A DNA stretch of 37,763 nucleotides from NCBI GenBank assembly GCA_947632405.1, contig CANRPE010000014.1:1-37763 (forward strand), read 5' to 3'. This DNA is from an uncultured Bacilli bacterium. GTDB taxonomy: Bacteria > Bacillota_I > Bacilli_A > RF39 > UBA660. A model generated the notes under the pieces. The model saw nothing but the letters and a program-made list of their open reading frames with translations. It ran no database searches and was not told where the DNA came from. Shown here one piece after another: positions 1 through 8,700 of this stretch. The first letter of the stretch is position 1; every line of letters begins with the position of its first letter. The position numbers were made by a program, and so were the translations under genes.

Positions 1-38
1 ATTGCTTAAAAGATATTATATATGATTATAAAATTTAC

Positions 39-66
39 TGCACAACTTCTGTGCACTTCATTTTTT
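39..66 (+). terminator. Possible terminator of an upstream gene
   Basis: A 6-bp inverted repeat, TGCACA / TGTGCA (39-44 and 50-55) with a 5-base loop, is followed a few bases later by a run of T at 61-66. The T run does not follow the stem directly, so this is a weak terminator candidate. Nothing else is recognisable before the first gene. Confidence 0.35.
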
Positions 67-110
67 AAATTACATTAAAAATTTCTTCATAAGTTAACCC
101 ACATATACCA

Positions 111-139
111 TTGCATCAAATTAAATATTATGTTAATAT
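111..139 (+). promoter_or_regulatory. Possible sigma-A promoter
   Basis: TTGCAT (111-116) and TAATAT (134-139) are spaced by 17 bases ahead of the gene that starts at 169. The -10 matches only 4 of 6 consensus bases and the region is very AT-rich, so this is a candidate only. Confidence 0.3.
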
Positions 140-168
140 AAGATTATAAAAGATAAAAGGAGGGTATT

Positions 169-720
169 ATGAAAAACGAAGTAAAAAGAAACGGTATAAT
201 TATCGGTATTTTACTAATTACAATTGCATTAATGACAATAGGTTATGCTGCCTTAGCAACTCAACTAACTATAGGTGAGAAAAACAAATCAGAAAAATGG
301 AATATTTCATTTGAATCAATTACTAAAAACGACGAACTTTCTACGGAAGATGCGATTGAAAATAATGGTCCATCTGCTACTAGTACAGCTGTTACATTCG
401 ATGTAACAATTCCAAATCCAGGATCAAAAATTGTCTATGATTTAGTAGTTCAAAATACTGGAACAATCGATGCTATATTTAAAGAAGTTAAAGGTATTAC
501 TGAAGCTAATCAATCAGAACCAACAAATATAGTTTATAAAATAGAACGTTTAGATTCTAAGAACGGTAAAGTAGCTACAGGAACTGGTAATTTAGTAAAT
601 ACTACTGGAAAAAATTATTTTCGACTAACAATTGAATGGCCAAACGATGCTCCAAGTAAAACAGATAATACTTCAAAAATAAATACAATTTATATAGATT
701 ATTCTCAAAAATTAAAATAA
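169..720 (+). CDS. Secreted TasA/camelysin-like protein (SipW-type signal)
   Basis: This is a 183-residue protein with a short basic N-terminus and one hydrophobic segment at about residues 10-30, ending in GYAAL. Such an N-terminus is typical of SipW-dependent exported proteins (TasA, camelysin and relatives). The rest is rich in T, N and S and beta-strand-like, with stretches such as YDLVVQNTGTIDA that recall immunoglobulin-like surface proteins. The start follows AAAAGGAGGG at a normal distance. It is monocistronic, bounded by a candidate promoter and a bidirectional terminator. Export and cell-surface location are inferred; the exact function is unknown. No SipW peptidase gene is in the window. 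Confidence 0.6.
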   Translation: MKNEVKRNGIIIGILLITIALMTIGYAALATQLTIGEKNKSEKWNISFESITKNDELSTEDAIENNGPSATSTAVTFDVTIPNPGSKIVYDLVVQNTGTIDAIFKEVKGITEANQSEPTNIVYKIERLDSKNGKVATGTGNLVNTTGKNYFRLTIEWPNDAPSKTDNTSKINTIYIDYSQKLK

Positions 721-721
721 T

Positions 722-778
722 AAAAACCACATTTGTAATTTAATTAATATTCTAATTAACTACAGTAATGTGGTTTTT
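722..778. terminator. Bidirectional terminator between convergent genes
   Basis: AAAAACCACAT (722-732) pairs exactly with ATGTGGTTTTT (768-778), and the inner arms (GTAATTTAATTA with TAATTAACTAC) extend the stem. A- and T-runs flank both sides, so it can end transcription of the secreted-protein gene (+) and of htrA (-). Confidence 0.8.
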
Positions 779-784
779 ATTTTA

Positions 785-1978
785 TTATTTTTGACTCTTT
801 GTTAATTCTATTTTAGTAGTATGTTCTTTACCATTTCTTATATATGTTACTTCAATAGTATCACCTGGTTTATTTTTGTATAATTCATAACGTAAGTAAG
901 CAGAATCTTTTACTTTTTCTCCATTTAATTTAATAATGACATCTCCAGCTTTTAGTTCTGATTTACTTGCTCCGCTTCCTTCAGATATTTCAATTACTAC
1001 AATACCTTCTTTGATATTTTTATCAATAATAATATTGCTACGATATAATAAATTAGTATCAGTTACATTAGCCATACTAATTCCTAAAAGCGGCCATTCA
1101 ATTTTATTTCCCTTTTCTAACTCTTGAATATGTGCCATAGCAATTTCAATAGGAATAGCAAAACCCATGCCTTCTATTTCATCTTGAACTAATTTCATAG
1201 AAGTAACTCCTATTACTTTACCACTAGCATTTACAAGTGGACCACCACTATTTCCAGGATTAATAGCTGCATCTATTTGTAAAACTTTCATTACCCAATC
1301 ATTACTACTAGAATTAGAAACACTAACAGAAACTAAGCGATCTTTTCCAGATAATATTCCAGATGTAACTGTTCCACGATATTCATAGCCCATTGGTGAA
1401 CCTACTGTAAATATAGTATCACCTATTTTCATATCTTCTGAAGATCCAATTGCTGCAATTTGAGGAACTTTATCTTTATCAATTTTCATAACTGCAATAT
1501 CCAAGTATTCATCTGCTCCTAAAATATCAGCTGTAATTTCTTCATCATTAGAAAGAACTAAAACTATTTTATCTGCATCAGCAACAACATGTTGATTTGT
1601 AATTACATAACCATTTTTGTCATCTTTTTTATAAATAAATCCTGTACCTGATGATTGTTCTTCACCATTTTTATATGCTTCTACCATAACAACAGCATCT
1701 TTAACATTTTCAATAGCAGCAGCTAAACTTGATTTTTCATAAACACTGTTTTTCTTTGTATTTGTTGTAATTTTTGAAGAACCATTAATACTAATTGAAT
1801 CCTCTATTCTAGATAATAGTGGTGTCCATTTTAAAATAGCAACTACTATCATTAACCCTACTACTACAGCAAAAACTACAACAAAGAATATTTTTAGCAT
1901 TTTATGTTCTTTATGCTGTTTTGTTTTTCTCACTTTATTATTTTCATCTTCTTTATTTTCTATTTTATTTTCATTCAT
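785..1978 (-). CDS. htrA: Membrane-anchored HtrA/DegP serine protease
   Basis: A trypsin-like envelope protease for damaged or misfolded exported proteins. At 397 residues it has the usual HtrA order: a charged cytoplasmic tail (1-27), one membrane segment (about 28-50), a protease domain and one C-terminal PDZ domain (about 300-390). The catalytic triad is visible as His130 (TNQHVV), Asp160 (YLDIAVMKI) and Ser244 (GNSGGPL). The PDZ domain shows the GDVIIKLNGEKV signature. The start overlaps the end of the upstream Abi gene by 8 bases, so the two are probably co-transcribed and translationally coupled. It ends just before a bidirectional terminator. No feature of the family is missing. Confidence 0.93.
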   Translation of the reverse strand: MNENKIENKEDENNKVRKTKQHKEHKMLKIFFVVVFAVVVGLMIVVAILKWTPLLSRIEDSISINGSSKITTNTKKNSVYEKSSLAAAIENVKDAVVMVEAYKNGEEQSSGTGFIYKKDDKNGYVITNQHVVADADKIVLVLSNDEEITADILGADEYLDIAVMKIDKDKVPQIAAIGSSEDMKIGDTIFTVGSPMGYEYRGTVTSGILSGKDRLVSVSVSNSSSNDWVMKVLQIDAAINPGNSGGPLVNASGKVIGVTSMKLVQDEIEGMGFAIPIEIAMAHIQELEKGNKIEWPLLGISMANVTDTNLLYRSNIIIDKNIKEGIVVIEISEGSGASKSELKAGDVIIKLNGEKVKDSAYLRYELYKNKPGDTIEVTYIRNGKEHTTKIELTKSQK

Positions 1979-2924
1979 CTATTAATACACTCCTTTCAAT
2001 ATTTGCTAAATCTTTCCAATTTTTTGGAAATCCCATATGTTTTAAAACATCACTTATTTTTATTGTCTTTAAGTTATAATCTAAACTACGAATTTCATGT
2101 TCTATTTCAATAATCATTGCTTTAAATTTTTCTTTATCTAAAAGCTGTTTCATAATAATTATTAAAGCAAAAATATCATTCTTACCATAAATATATTCAC
2201 CATCTTCTTTAGGTATTTCTAATAATTTATGATAAATTGTATCATCTATTACTTTTTGTGTTTTATTTTCATATAAAATATCTTCATGCGCACACAAATT
2301 ACGATAATTAGATAAGAATGGTAAATATGTAGTTAAAGTTTCAACAGGTAAATGATAAATATCAGCAATAACCTTTTGATCATCTTCTTTCAAAATAGAA
2401 AACATTTCGCAAATAATACCAAAAGATAATACTTTTACTAGAATCCATAATGGAATGTAACCATAATTAGAGGAATAATGTAATGTAGCTGCATGTTGTG
2501 AACCATTTACTCTAATTTGTCGTTTCATTTTCTTCAGCAAATCATTTAATTGTCGTTGTTTTTCCGGTTTTCTAGTAAAGTTTTTTGCTTTTAGATAATC
2601 ACTTTCTCTATAACCATACTTTTTAGACAATTGATAAGAAATAATGGATTTGAAATTATTTTCAATGATTAACAAATTTTTAAAAAATATAGTACGAAAG
2701 GCTCTATCAAATAAAAACAAGCTATATAATTCTTCAAATGTAGTACCTGGTTTATAAACTCGTTCATTTTTAGAAATCATAAATAGATGACGATAACCAT
2801 TTAAAAAGAAATAATTTTCTCTTAATAATATTTCTTTAGCATAATCTTCATTTTTGATAATCATATGCTTAGATTTTAATATATCAATTTGTTCATCAAG
2901 TGTTTTGAAATGTTTCTCTACCAT
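1971..2924 (-). CDS. Abi_2 (AbiD/AbiF-like) abortive infection protein
   Basis: A protein of about 317 residues of the Abi_2 family. It shows the N-terminal LDEQIDILKSK segment, the LLRENYFFLNGYRHLF block, FDRAFRTIFFKNLLIIENNF, and RNLCAHE near residue 208. RNLCAH has the R-x4-H pattern of HEPN-type RNA-cutting domains. Family members block phage growth by stopping the infected cell; here that role is inferred. An in-frame GTG at 2933 lies inside the Shine-Dalgarno sequence AGGTGAGG, so the ATG at 2924, five bases after AGGTGA, is the better start. Its 3' end overlaps htrA. Confidence 0.85.
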   Translation of the reverse strand: MVEKHFKTLDEQIDILKSKHMIIKNEDYAKEILLRENYFFLNGYRHLFMISKNERVYKPGTTFEELYSLFLFDRAFRTIFFKNLLIIENNFKSIISYQLSKKYGYRESDYLKAKNFTRKPEKQRQLNDLLKKMKRQIRVNGSQHAATLHYSSNYGYIPLWILVKVLSFGIICEMFSILKEDDQKVIADIYHLPVETLTTYLPFLSNYRNLCAHEDILYENKTQKVIDDTIYHKLLEIPKEDGEYIYGKNDIFALIIIMKQLLDKEKFKAMIIEIEHEIRSLDYNLKTIKISDVLKHMGFPKNWKDLANIERSVLIDE

Positions 2925-2990
2925 ATTCCTCACCTATTATTAATTATACCATATAATTATAAGAATAAATATAAATTTTAATCAATTTTA

Positions 2991-2999
2991 TGCTATAAT
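2991..2999 (+). promoter_or_regulatory. Extended -10 promoter for the phospholipase-like gene
   Basis: TGC-TATAAT is a perfect extended -10, placed 21 bases before the start at 3020. No good -35 is seen, as is common for extended -10 promoters. The short divergent region 2934-3019 must also hold the promoter of the Abi-htrA pair, which I cannot pick out. Confidence 0.55.
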
Positions 3000-3019
3000 A
3001 ACTGTAAAAAGGAGGAAGT

Positions 3020-3994
3020 ATGCCTGCTACAATTACTCATGCATATTTTGGTAATGACTTATTTAATAAATTACCGAAAAAAGATCAAAATAGAATAAAA
3101 AATTTTAAAACAACACTAATGATGTTTTCACAAAGTATGGACTCATTAATGTTTTACAATATTTATACTTTGACTAAAGGAAAAAAAATTAGAAATCTTG
3201 CTTCTATTTTTCATAATAATAGTACTAATGATTTTTTTTCAACTTTAATTTCATACATAAATGAAAAAAAATATTATAATGATCCAAAAACTTTAGTTTT
3301 TTTATATGGTTTAATTGCTCACTTTTGTTTGGATAGTACAGCTCATCCATATATTTTTTATAAGACTGGGAAGTTTGATAAAAATGATAAATCTACTTAT
3401 AAATATAATGGCTATCATAGTTATATGGAAAGTTATATTGATAATTATTATTTAAAAATAAGAAATCATAATAATATGGTTAAATTAAATAAGTTTTGTT
3501 TTGATTTAACTCCTTTTTCAATTGAATTAAATGATACCATTAACTATACTTTTTATAAAATATTTAATATAAAAAATATGTCTAAAAAATATTTTATTTC
3601 TTTAAAACAAATGAAAAATTTTATTACTTTATTTAGAATTGATAATCTAGGAATTAAAAAATTATTTTATAAAACTATTGATTTTTTTACTCCTAAAAAT
3701 TTTTTTCCATTTAAATCACTTAGTTATAATTTAGATGATTATAGTAAATATAATTTTTTAAATACTAATAATCAAAAATGGTGTTATCCTGCAGATAAAA
3801 ATATTATTTTTTCTAAAAGTTTTGAACAATTATATGAAGAAGCTTTAAATAATTCATTAGAAATTATTAAATGTATCAATGAGTATTTTTTTGAAAACAA
3901 GAGTATTGATATTAACAAATTATTTAAAAATAAAAGCTATATAACTGGTTTAGATTGTAATAAAAATAAAAAACAAAGATTTTTTGAATTTTAG
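3020..3994 (+). CDS. Zinc-dependent phospholipase C-like protein
   Basis: A 324-residue protein of the Zn_dep_PLPC family. It begins with MPATITHAYFGNDLF, where His7 is a likely metal ligand. The core shows His101-x3-Asp105-x3-His109 (AHFCLDSTAHP) and His133-x3-Glu137 (YHSYMES), the order of zinc ligands known from this family. There is no clear signal peptide, so it is probably cytoplasmic, unlike the secreted Bacillus cereus enzyme. The C-terminal half is rich in Lys, Phe and Asn and less conserved. The start follows AAAAGGAGGAAGT. It is probably co-transcribed with the SpoIID-like gene 45 bases downstream. Substrate unknown. Confidence 0.75.
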   Translation: MPATITHAYFGNDLFNKLPKKDQNRIKNFKTTLMMFSQSMDSLMFYNIYTLTKGKKIRNLASIFHNNSTNDFFSTLISYINEKKYYNDPKTLVFLYGLIAHFCLDSTAHPYIFYKTGKFDKNDKSTYKYNGYHSYMESYIDNYYLKIRNHNNMVKLNKFCFDLTPFSIELNDTINYTFYKIFNIKNMSKKYFISLKQMKNFITLFRIDNLGIKKLFYKTIDFFTPKNFFPFKSLSYNLDDYSKYNFLNTNNQKWCYPADKNIIFSKSFEQLYEEALNNSLEIIKCINEYFFENKSIDINKLFKNKSYITGLDCNKNKKQRFFEF

Positions 3995-4038
3995 TATAGA
4001 ACCATTATTTTTCTTCATACTAATTCTAGGTGAAGAAT

Positions 4039-5094
4039 ATGTTTTATAGATATGAAATTAAAAACAATGGAAAAGAAGATATCTTATATTTATATTTAAC
4101 AATGACGTATGAATTTTCTAAAGATTTAGAAAATAAACAAGATGATTCTACAATTATTGAAAAAACAAAAGATTTTATTAATAATAATAGTATTGATTTT
4201 AAAGGGAAAAAAGTATATTTAGTAGTAGATGGGATTATTATAAAATCATTTGATATTAATAAAGAGTATGTACTAAAAAGTATTGAAAAAAAATCTAAAT
4301 ATTCAAATGATAATTACATAGTTAAAGTTAAATTTTCAAATAATAAGTATGAAGAAATGACTTTAAAAGATTATTTGTTAGGTGTGATTGCAACTAATAA
4401 AATAAAAGATTTAGAATTTACTACTATAAAAGTACTATGTGTTTTATATAGAACGTATGCATATAAAATGATGAAAGAAAAAAAATATATTGATGCGATA
4501 AATTCATTTCAAATTTATAAGCCTATCTCTTATTTTAAAATTTTTTGGTTAGAAAAATATCAAGAAAATTATAATATAATTAAAAAAGCAATAGATGATA
4601 CTGATGGTGAATTTGTTACTTATAATGATCAATATATTTATCCATTTATTCATATTTCTAATAATGGTTATACAAGAAGTAGTGAAAAATATAAATATTT
4701 AAAAAGAAAAAGTAGTTTATGGGATTATGCTTCTCCAAATTATTTAGAAATTAAAGATTTTGATTATGATTCATTAGAAAAAATATTTAATCTTAAAAAA
4801 AGTGAAATTATGCAATTAAAAATATTAGAAATAAATAACAGTAATCAAATTGAAAAAATTCAGTTAGGAAGTCAAGTTTATAGTGGAGACTATTTTAGAT
4901 CTATGCTAAATTTGAAATCAAGTGATGTTAGTTTAATTATTAATCCTACTTTTATTCGTTGTATTTCTAAAGGTTGGGGAAATCAATTTGGATTAAGTCA
5001 ATTTGGTGCTAATGAAATTGCTAAAAATGGTGGTAATTATTTAAGTATTATTAATTATTATTTTTCAGATATTAAAATAAAAAAATATAAATAG
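4039..5094 (+). CDS. SpoIID/LytB-domain protein
   Basis: A protein of about 351 residues. LKDYLLGVIATNK followed by a conserved RTYAY segment, and a C-terminal GWGNQFGLSQFGANEIAKNG block with an NYYF end, are the two hallmark parts of the SpoIID domain, a lytic transglycosylase fold that cuts stripped glycan strands. The first about 100 residues are not recognisable. No signal peptide or membrane segment is evident, unlike true SpoIID. The GTG at 4030 lies within the ribosome-binding site AGGTGA; ATG at 4039 fits better. It overlaps a terminator shared with the convergent type VII locus. Whether the host forms spores cannot be told from this gene. Confidence 0.75.
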   Translation: MFYRYEIKNNGKEDILYLYLTMTYEFSKDLENKQDDSTIIEKTKDFINNNSIDFKGKKVYLVVDGIIIKSFDINKEYVLKSIEKKSKYSNDNYIVKVKFSNNKYEEMTLKDYLLGVIATNKIKDLEFTTIKVLCVLYRTYAYKMMKEKKYIDAINSFQIYKPISYFKIFWLEKYQENYNIIKKAIDDTDGEFVTYNDQYIYPFIHISNNGYTRSSEKYKYLKRKSSLWDYASPNYLEIKDFDYDSLEKIFNLKKSEIMQLKILEINNSNQIEKIQLGSQVYSGDYFRSMLNLKSSDVSLIINPTFIRCISKGWGNQFGLSQFGANEIAKNGGNYLSIINYYFSDIKIKKYK

Positions 5095-5117
5095 AGCTTG
5101 TGCCCTATTTATTTTTT
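5089..5117. terminator. Compact bidirectional terminator with both stop codons in the stem
   Basis: AAATAG (5089-5094) pairs with CTATTT (5105-5110), the stem continues with GC/GC around a TTGT loop, and a T-run follows at 5112-5118. The TAG of the plus-strand SpoIID-like gene and the TAG of the minus-strand 74-residue gene both lie in the stem. Confidence 0.75.
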
Positions 5118-5329
5118 TCGATCATAAATTGTAAAGCTTGATCTGCATCTTTATTTAAATTAATACTACTATCAATAAATTTAGAATATGAATCTAAACT
5201 ATCACAGAAATTTAAAACTTCAGAAAGATCTCCTCCATATTTTTCAATAATTGTTCTAATATTTTTAGAAGAAGTTGAAATACTATTAGATAATTCAAGT
5301 AATTCCTCATATTTTAAAGAACCTAGCAT
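5105..5329 (-). CDS. Small helical protein at the type VII secretion locus
   Basis: A 74-residue protein predicted to be two helices joined near residue 32 by a YGGD turn. It has no Trp, no WxG motif and no membrane segment. It overlaps the previous 62-residue gene by one base (TAATG), so the two are translationally coupled and last in the essC operon. The size, helix-turn-helix outline and position fit a WXG100-like secreted partner or a small helper of an exported effector. That is inference; sequence similarity alone does not assign it. Confidence 0.6.
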   Translation of the reverse strand: MLGSLKYEELLELSNSISTSSKNIRTIIEKYGGDLSEVLNFCDSLDSYSKFIDSSINLNKDADQALQFMIEKNK

Positions 5330-5517
5330 TATATCTCATTCCTTTCCATTTCTTTTTTTTCTTCTAAGAAATTTGCTGCTCTAATTACGATTTTTCGATA
5401 TTCGTTAATTTCTTCTATATGATTTAAATTATCATTATTAGTCCAACTATTTTTTAATTTTTCCAAAATAGAGAAAATATTATTTACTTCTTTTACATAT
5501 TGTTCATAGTCATTCAT
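5329..5517 (-). CDS. Small WXG-like protein at the type VII secretion locus
   Basis: A 62-residue helical protein containing KLKNSWTNNDNLNHI, with Trp at residue 25 in a place resembling the turn of WXG100 (ESAT-6-like) proteins. It is much shorter than the usual 95-100 residues, so at best the first helix is shortened. The start follows GGAGGTAGCTA. It lies 10 bases after esaB in the operon and is coupled to the next gene. It is a candidate substrate or partner of EssC; the Gly of WxG is replaced by Asn, so the assignment is tentative. Confidence 0.55.
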   Translation of the reverse strand: MNDYEQYVKEVNNIFSILEKLKNSWTNNDNLNHIEEINEYRKIVIRAANFLEEKKEMERNEI

Positions 5518-5527
5518 TAGCTACCTC

Positions 5528-5785
5528 CTAGATTAGAATAATTCGAGTTCCATTTTCTAAATCTGTGTCTATTACTTTTAAGTTTATATCATAAATTTGT
5601 CCAGTTTCTTTATTATAGAAATTTGTATCATCCTCAATACAAAATCCATCATCAGCTAAATCAGAAATACCTTTTTCGATTAACTTTTTTATAGTACCAA
5701 TTCTTTTACTAATAGGTACAAAAACATCATATTCTTTTTCAATAGAAGGAATATAAATTTCTAATAAAATTTTATTATTTTCCAT
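5528..5785 (-). CDS. esaB: EsaB/YukD ubiquitin-like type VII secretion protein
   Basis: An 85-residue ubiquitin-like protein matching YukD/EsaB: beta-strand YDVFVPISKRIGTIKKLI, then YNKETGQIYD and a final NGTRIILI. EsaB is a cytosolic accessory part of type VIIb secretion systems. The usual length is about 80 residues. The start follows AGGTGATATT. It is 8 bases downstream of essC, which supports the identification. Confidence 0.85.
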   Translation of the reverse strand: MENNKILLEIYIPSIEKEYDVFVPISKRIGTIKKLIEKGISDLADDGFCIEDDTNFYNKETGQIYDINLKVIDTDLENGTRIILI

Positions 5786-5793
5786 AATATCAC

Positions 5794-8700
5794 CTATTTT
5801 TCTACTAATTTTACTAAGCTTGCTTTGCCATTTTTTACTATATAACCGAAATTATCTGGAATTTCTTCTCTTAATTCACGTGGAGCTGTACCTAATTTTA
5901 TAACATATTGATCACTAATTCCATTTCCTAACCAAATACCTTGAGAAGAATCAATAGAATTTTTATACCAGTCATCATAAGTAAATGATTTTAATTTTTC
6001 AGCATTTTCTATTATAACAAAATGATCTACATCTATTTCTTTATTATTTAATAAAACATTGGTAATACTTTTTTTATGTTCTTCACTAATTTTTGAGAAG
6101 AAATTAGCTATACCAAAAATAAGATATGTTGTTTTTGAAAAATCATTTAGTATTTCTTCATTATCATTATTATTTTCATAAAGTTCTTTTTCTTTAGCAA
6201 AATTATTAATTATTACCTCTGCAATAGAATCAAATTTTGTATTAATATAATTTCTAGTAATATCTTCACTAGTTAAAGTTTTATTTGCATCAATTACTAC
6301 TACATTTTGATATGGAATTTTACTAAATAATTTTATTAATTGAATAAAGAATGTTTTATAAGATGATACATCATTTGCAGAAATAAGAGAAATTGAGTCT
6401 TCACTAAAGTCAAATGTAGCTATATCTAAATTATCTTTTTTGATACCAATAGGTAATGTAGATAAATCTCCTATTTTTTCTTCTACATTTTCAATTGTAA
6501 CTTCATCAGGTAGAACTGGTATCTTCACTGCATAAGTTTTACATATTTTTCTTAATCTTTGTGATACTACTTTAATGAATTCAGACATACACTCCTCATG
6601 ATATGCATATGCTGTTTGAAATTCATAAATAGAGTCTAATTCAACTAGACCTCGACCAAGGGATTTTGAAGGTTCTTTTTTAGTACGTGCTTGTAATACA
6701 TCAGAATAATCAGATGAATCATTAAATTGAAGAACTAAATTTTGTTTAAAGTTTTGTCTAATTCGATAACGTACTGCATTTGTACTATTAGCCGCTATAA
6801 TAAAGACAATTCCATATTTTTCACCTTCACGACTAAGTTGAATAAAATCTTCTTCATAATCATAAGACTCTGTAAATACATCATAATTATTAATAATAAT
6901 TGTAATTAAAGGAACTTTCTTGTTACTATGTTCATTATAAAATTTAAAAGAACCATTATAATCAGCAAAAATCTTTTTTCTTTCATCCATAATACTATTC
7001 ATCATTTTGAATAAATTTTCAATTTTTTCTATATCATTAGAATTTAGAACAGCACCTATCTGTGGAGCTTTTTCGAACATTTTTAAAGTCTCAGCACCTA
7101 AATCAATAATATAGAAATTAATTTCTTCTGGATTATAACTTGTAATAGCAGAATATAAAATACTAGATAATAATAATTCTTTTCCACTACCAGAAGAACC
7201 AAATATGATTGTATTTCCAACTTCTGACAATGCTAAAGTTAAAATACCCTGTCTTTGATTATCTGGATCATCATACTCACCAATTACTAATTCTATTTCA
7301 TCTTCTTTTTGTTGATAATTATATTTTTTCTTCAAATCTTCAATATAAATAATATTAGGAATACGATCTAACCATAATTGTGGAATTGAAATATTTTCCT
7401 CATTAGCTACTTTTTCAATGTAATTAATAATATTAGGTAATTCTTCTCCTTCTGATTTTACTTGGATTGCATTAGCTTCTGAATCAAATGATTTTATAAC
7501 AGTACCAACATTATCAATAAAATCAACTGCTGTATCTACTTTTTTCTTTCTTTTATCCGTTGGATAATACTGAGCTCCTGCCCATGCAGATTGACCTAAA
7601 GCAAATAATTCATTATAACCAACTTGAAGATAAAATCTTCCAGGATTTTTTAAAGCTGCCGCATCTGGACATTTTATCATATCCATACTATCAGATTGAT
7701 CTTGGACTTTTAAACAAATTTTAAATTTAGAGTTTGACCAAATTTGATCATCAACAACTCCAGATGGTTTTTGAGTTGCTAAAATAAGATGTACTCCTAA
7801 ACTACGACCTATCCGTGCTGTTGAAATTAACTGATCCATAAAATCAGGTTGTTGAGCTTTTAATTCTGCAAATTCATCAGATATAATAAATAAATGAGAA
7901 ATTGGTTCTTTTACTTTGCCCTCACGGAATAATCTTTGATATTTATAAATATCTATTGTACTTTCATTTAAATTATCACGAGCTTCGTTAAATTTTCTTT
8001 GTCTACGACGTAATTCACTTTGAATAGATGATAAAGCACGATTCATTTCAATTGTATCTAAATTAGTAATTGATCCTGCTATATGAGGAAGTTTTGTTCC
8101 ATTTTCTTTATTAAGAAAAACTCCAGCTAAACCTCCACCTTTATAATCAATTAATACAAATGATACTTCATATGGTGTAAAATTAACAGCCATAGAAAGA
8201 ATATAGGAAATAATAAGTTCACTTTTTCCTGAACCAGTCATACCTGCAATTAAACCATGTGGTCCATAAAATTTTTCATGTAAATCTAACTTAAATTGTT
8301 CTCCATTTTTATCAAGACCAATAGGAACTTGTAAGGATTTGGTCGGATCATTTGTTTTCCAACGATTTAAAATATTAAGTTGTTCAATCATACCAACATT
8401 ATACATTTCTAAAAAACTAACAATACTAGGGATATTTTTTTCTTCTTTTACTATATCTATTGGAATATTAGCAAGTTTTTTACAATACTTATAAATATCT
8501 AATGTGCTATCATAATCGGCAATAAATTCTTTTTGTTTATTAGAAACTAGTTCATTTTCAAAAATACCTGATTTTTGATCACCAATACTAATAAATGTTC
8601 TACACTCATTTGGCAAATTAGTAAGTCTTGGACTAATAATTGCTAAACTAAAACCATAATTAATTTCCTGTGCTTCAACATCTTTAATAATTTCTAAGTC

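Noticed and set aside
936-1127. Plus-strand frame inside htrA
   Set aside because: It is the antisense shadow of the protease/PDZ region and lacks a ribosome-binding site.
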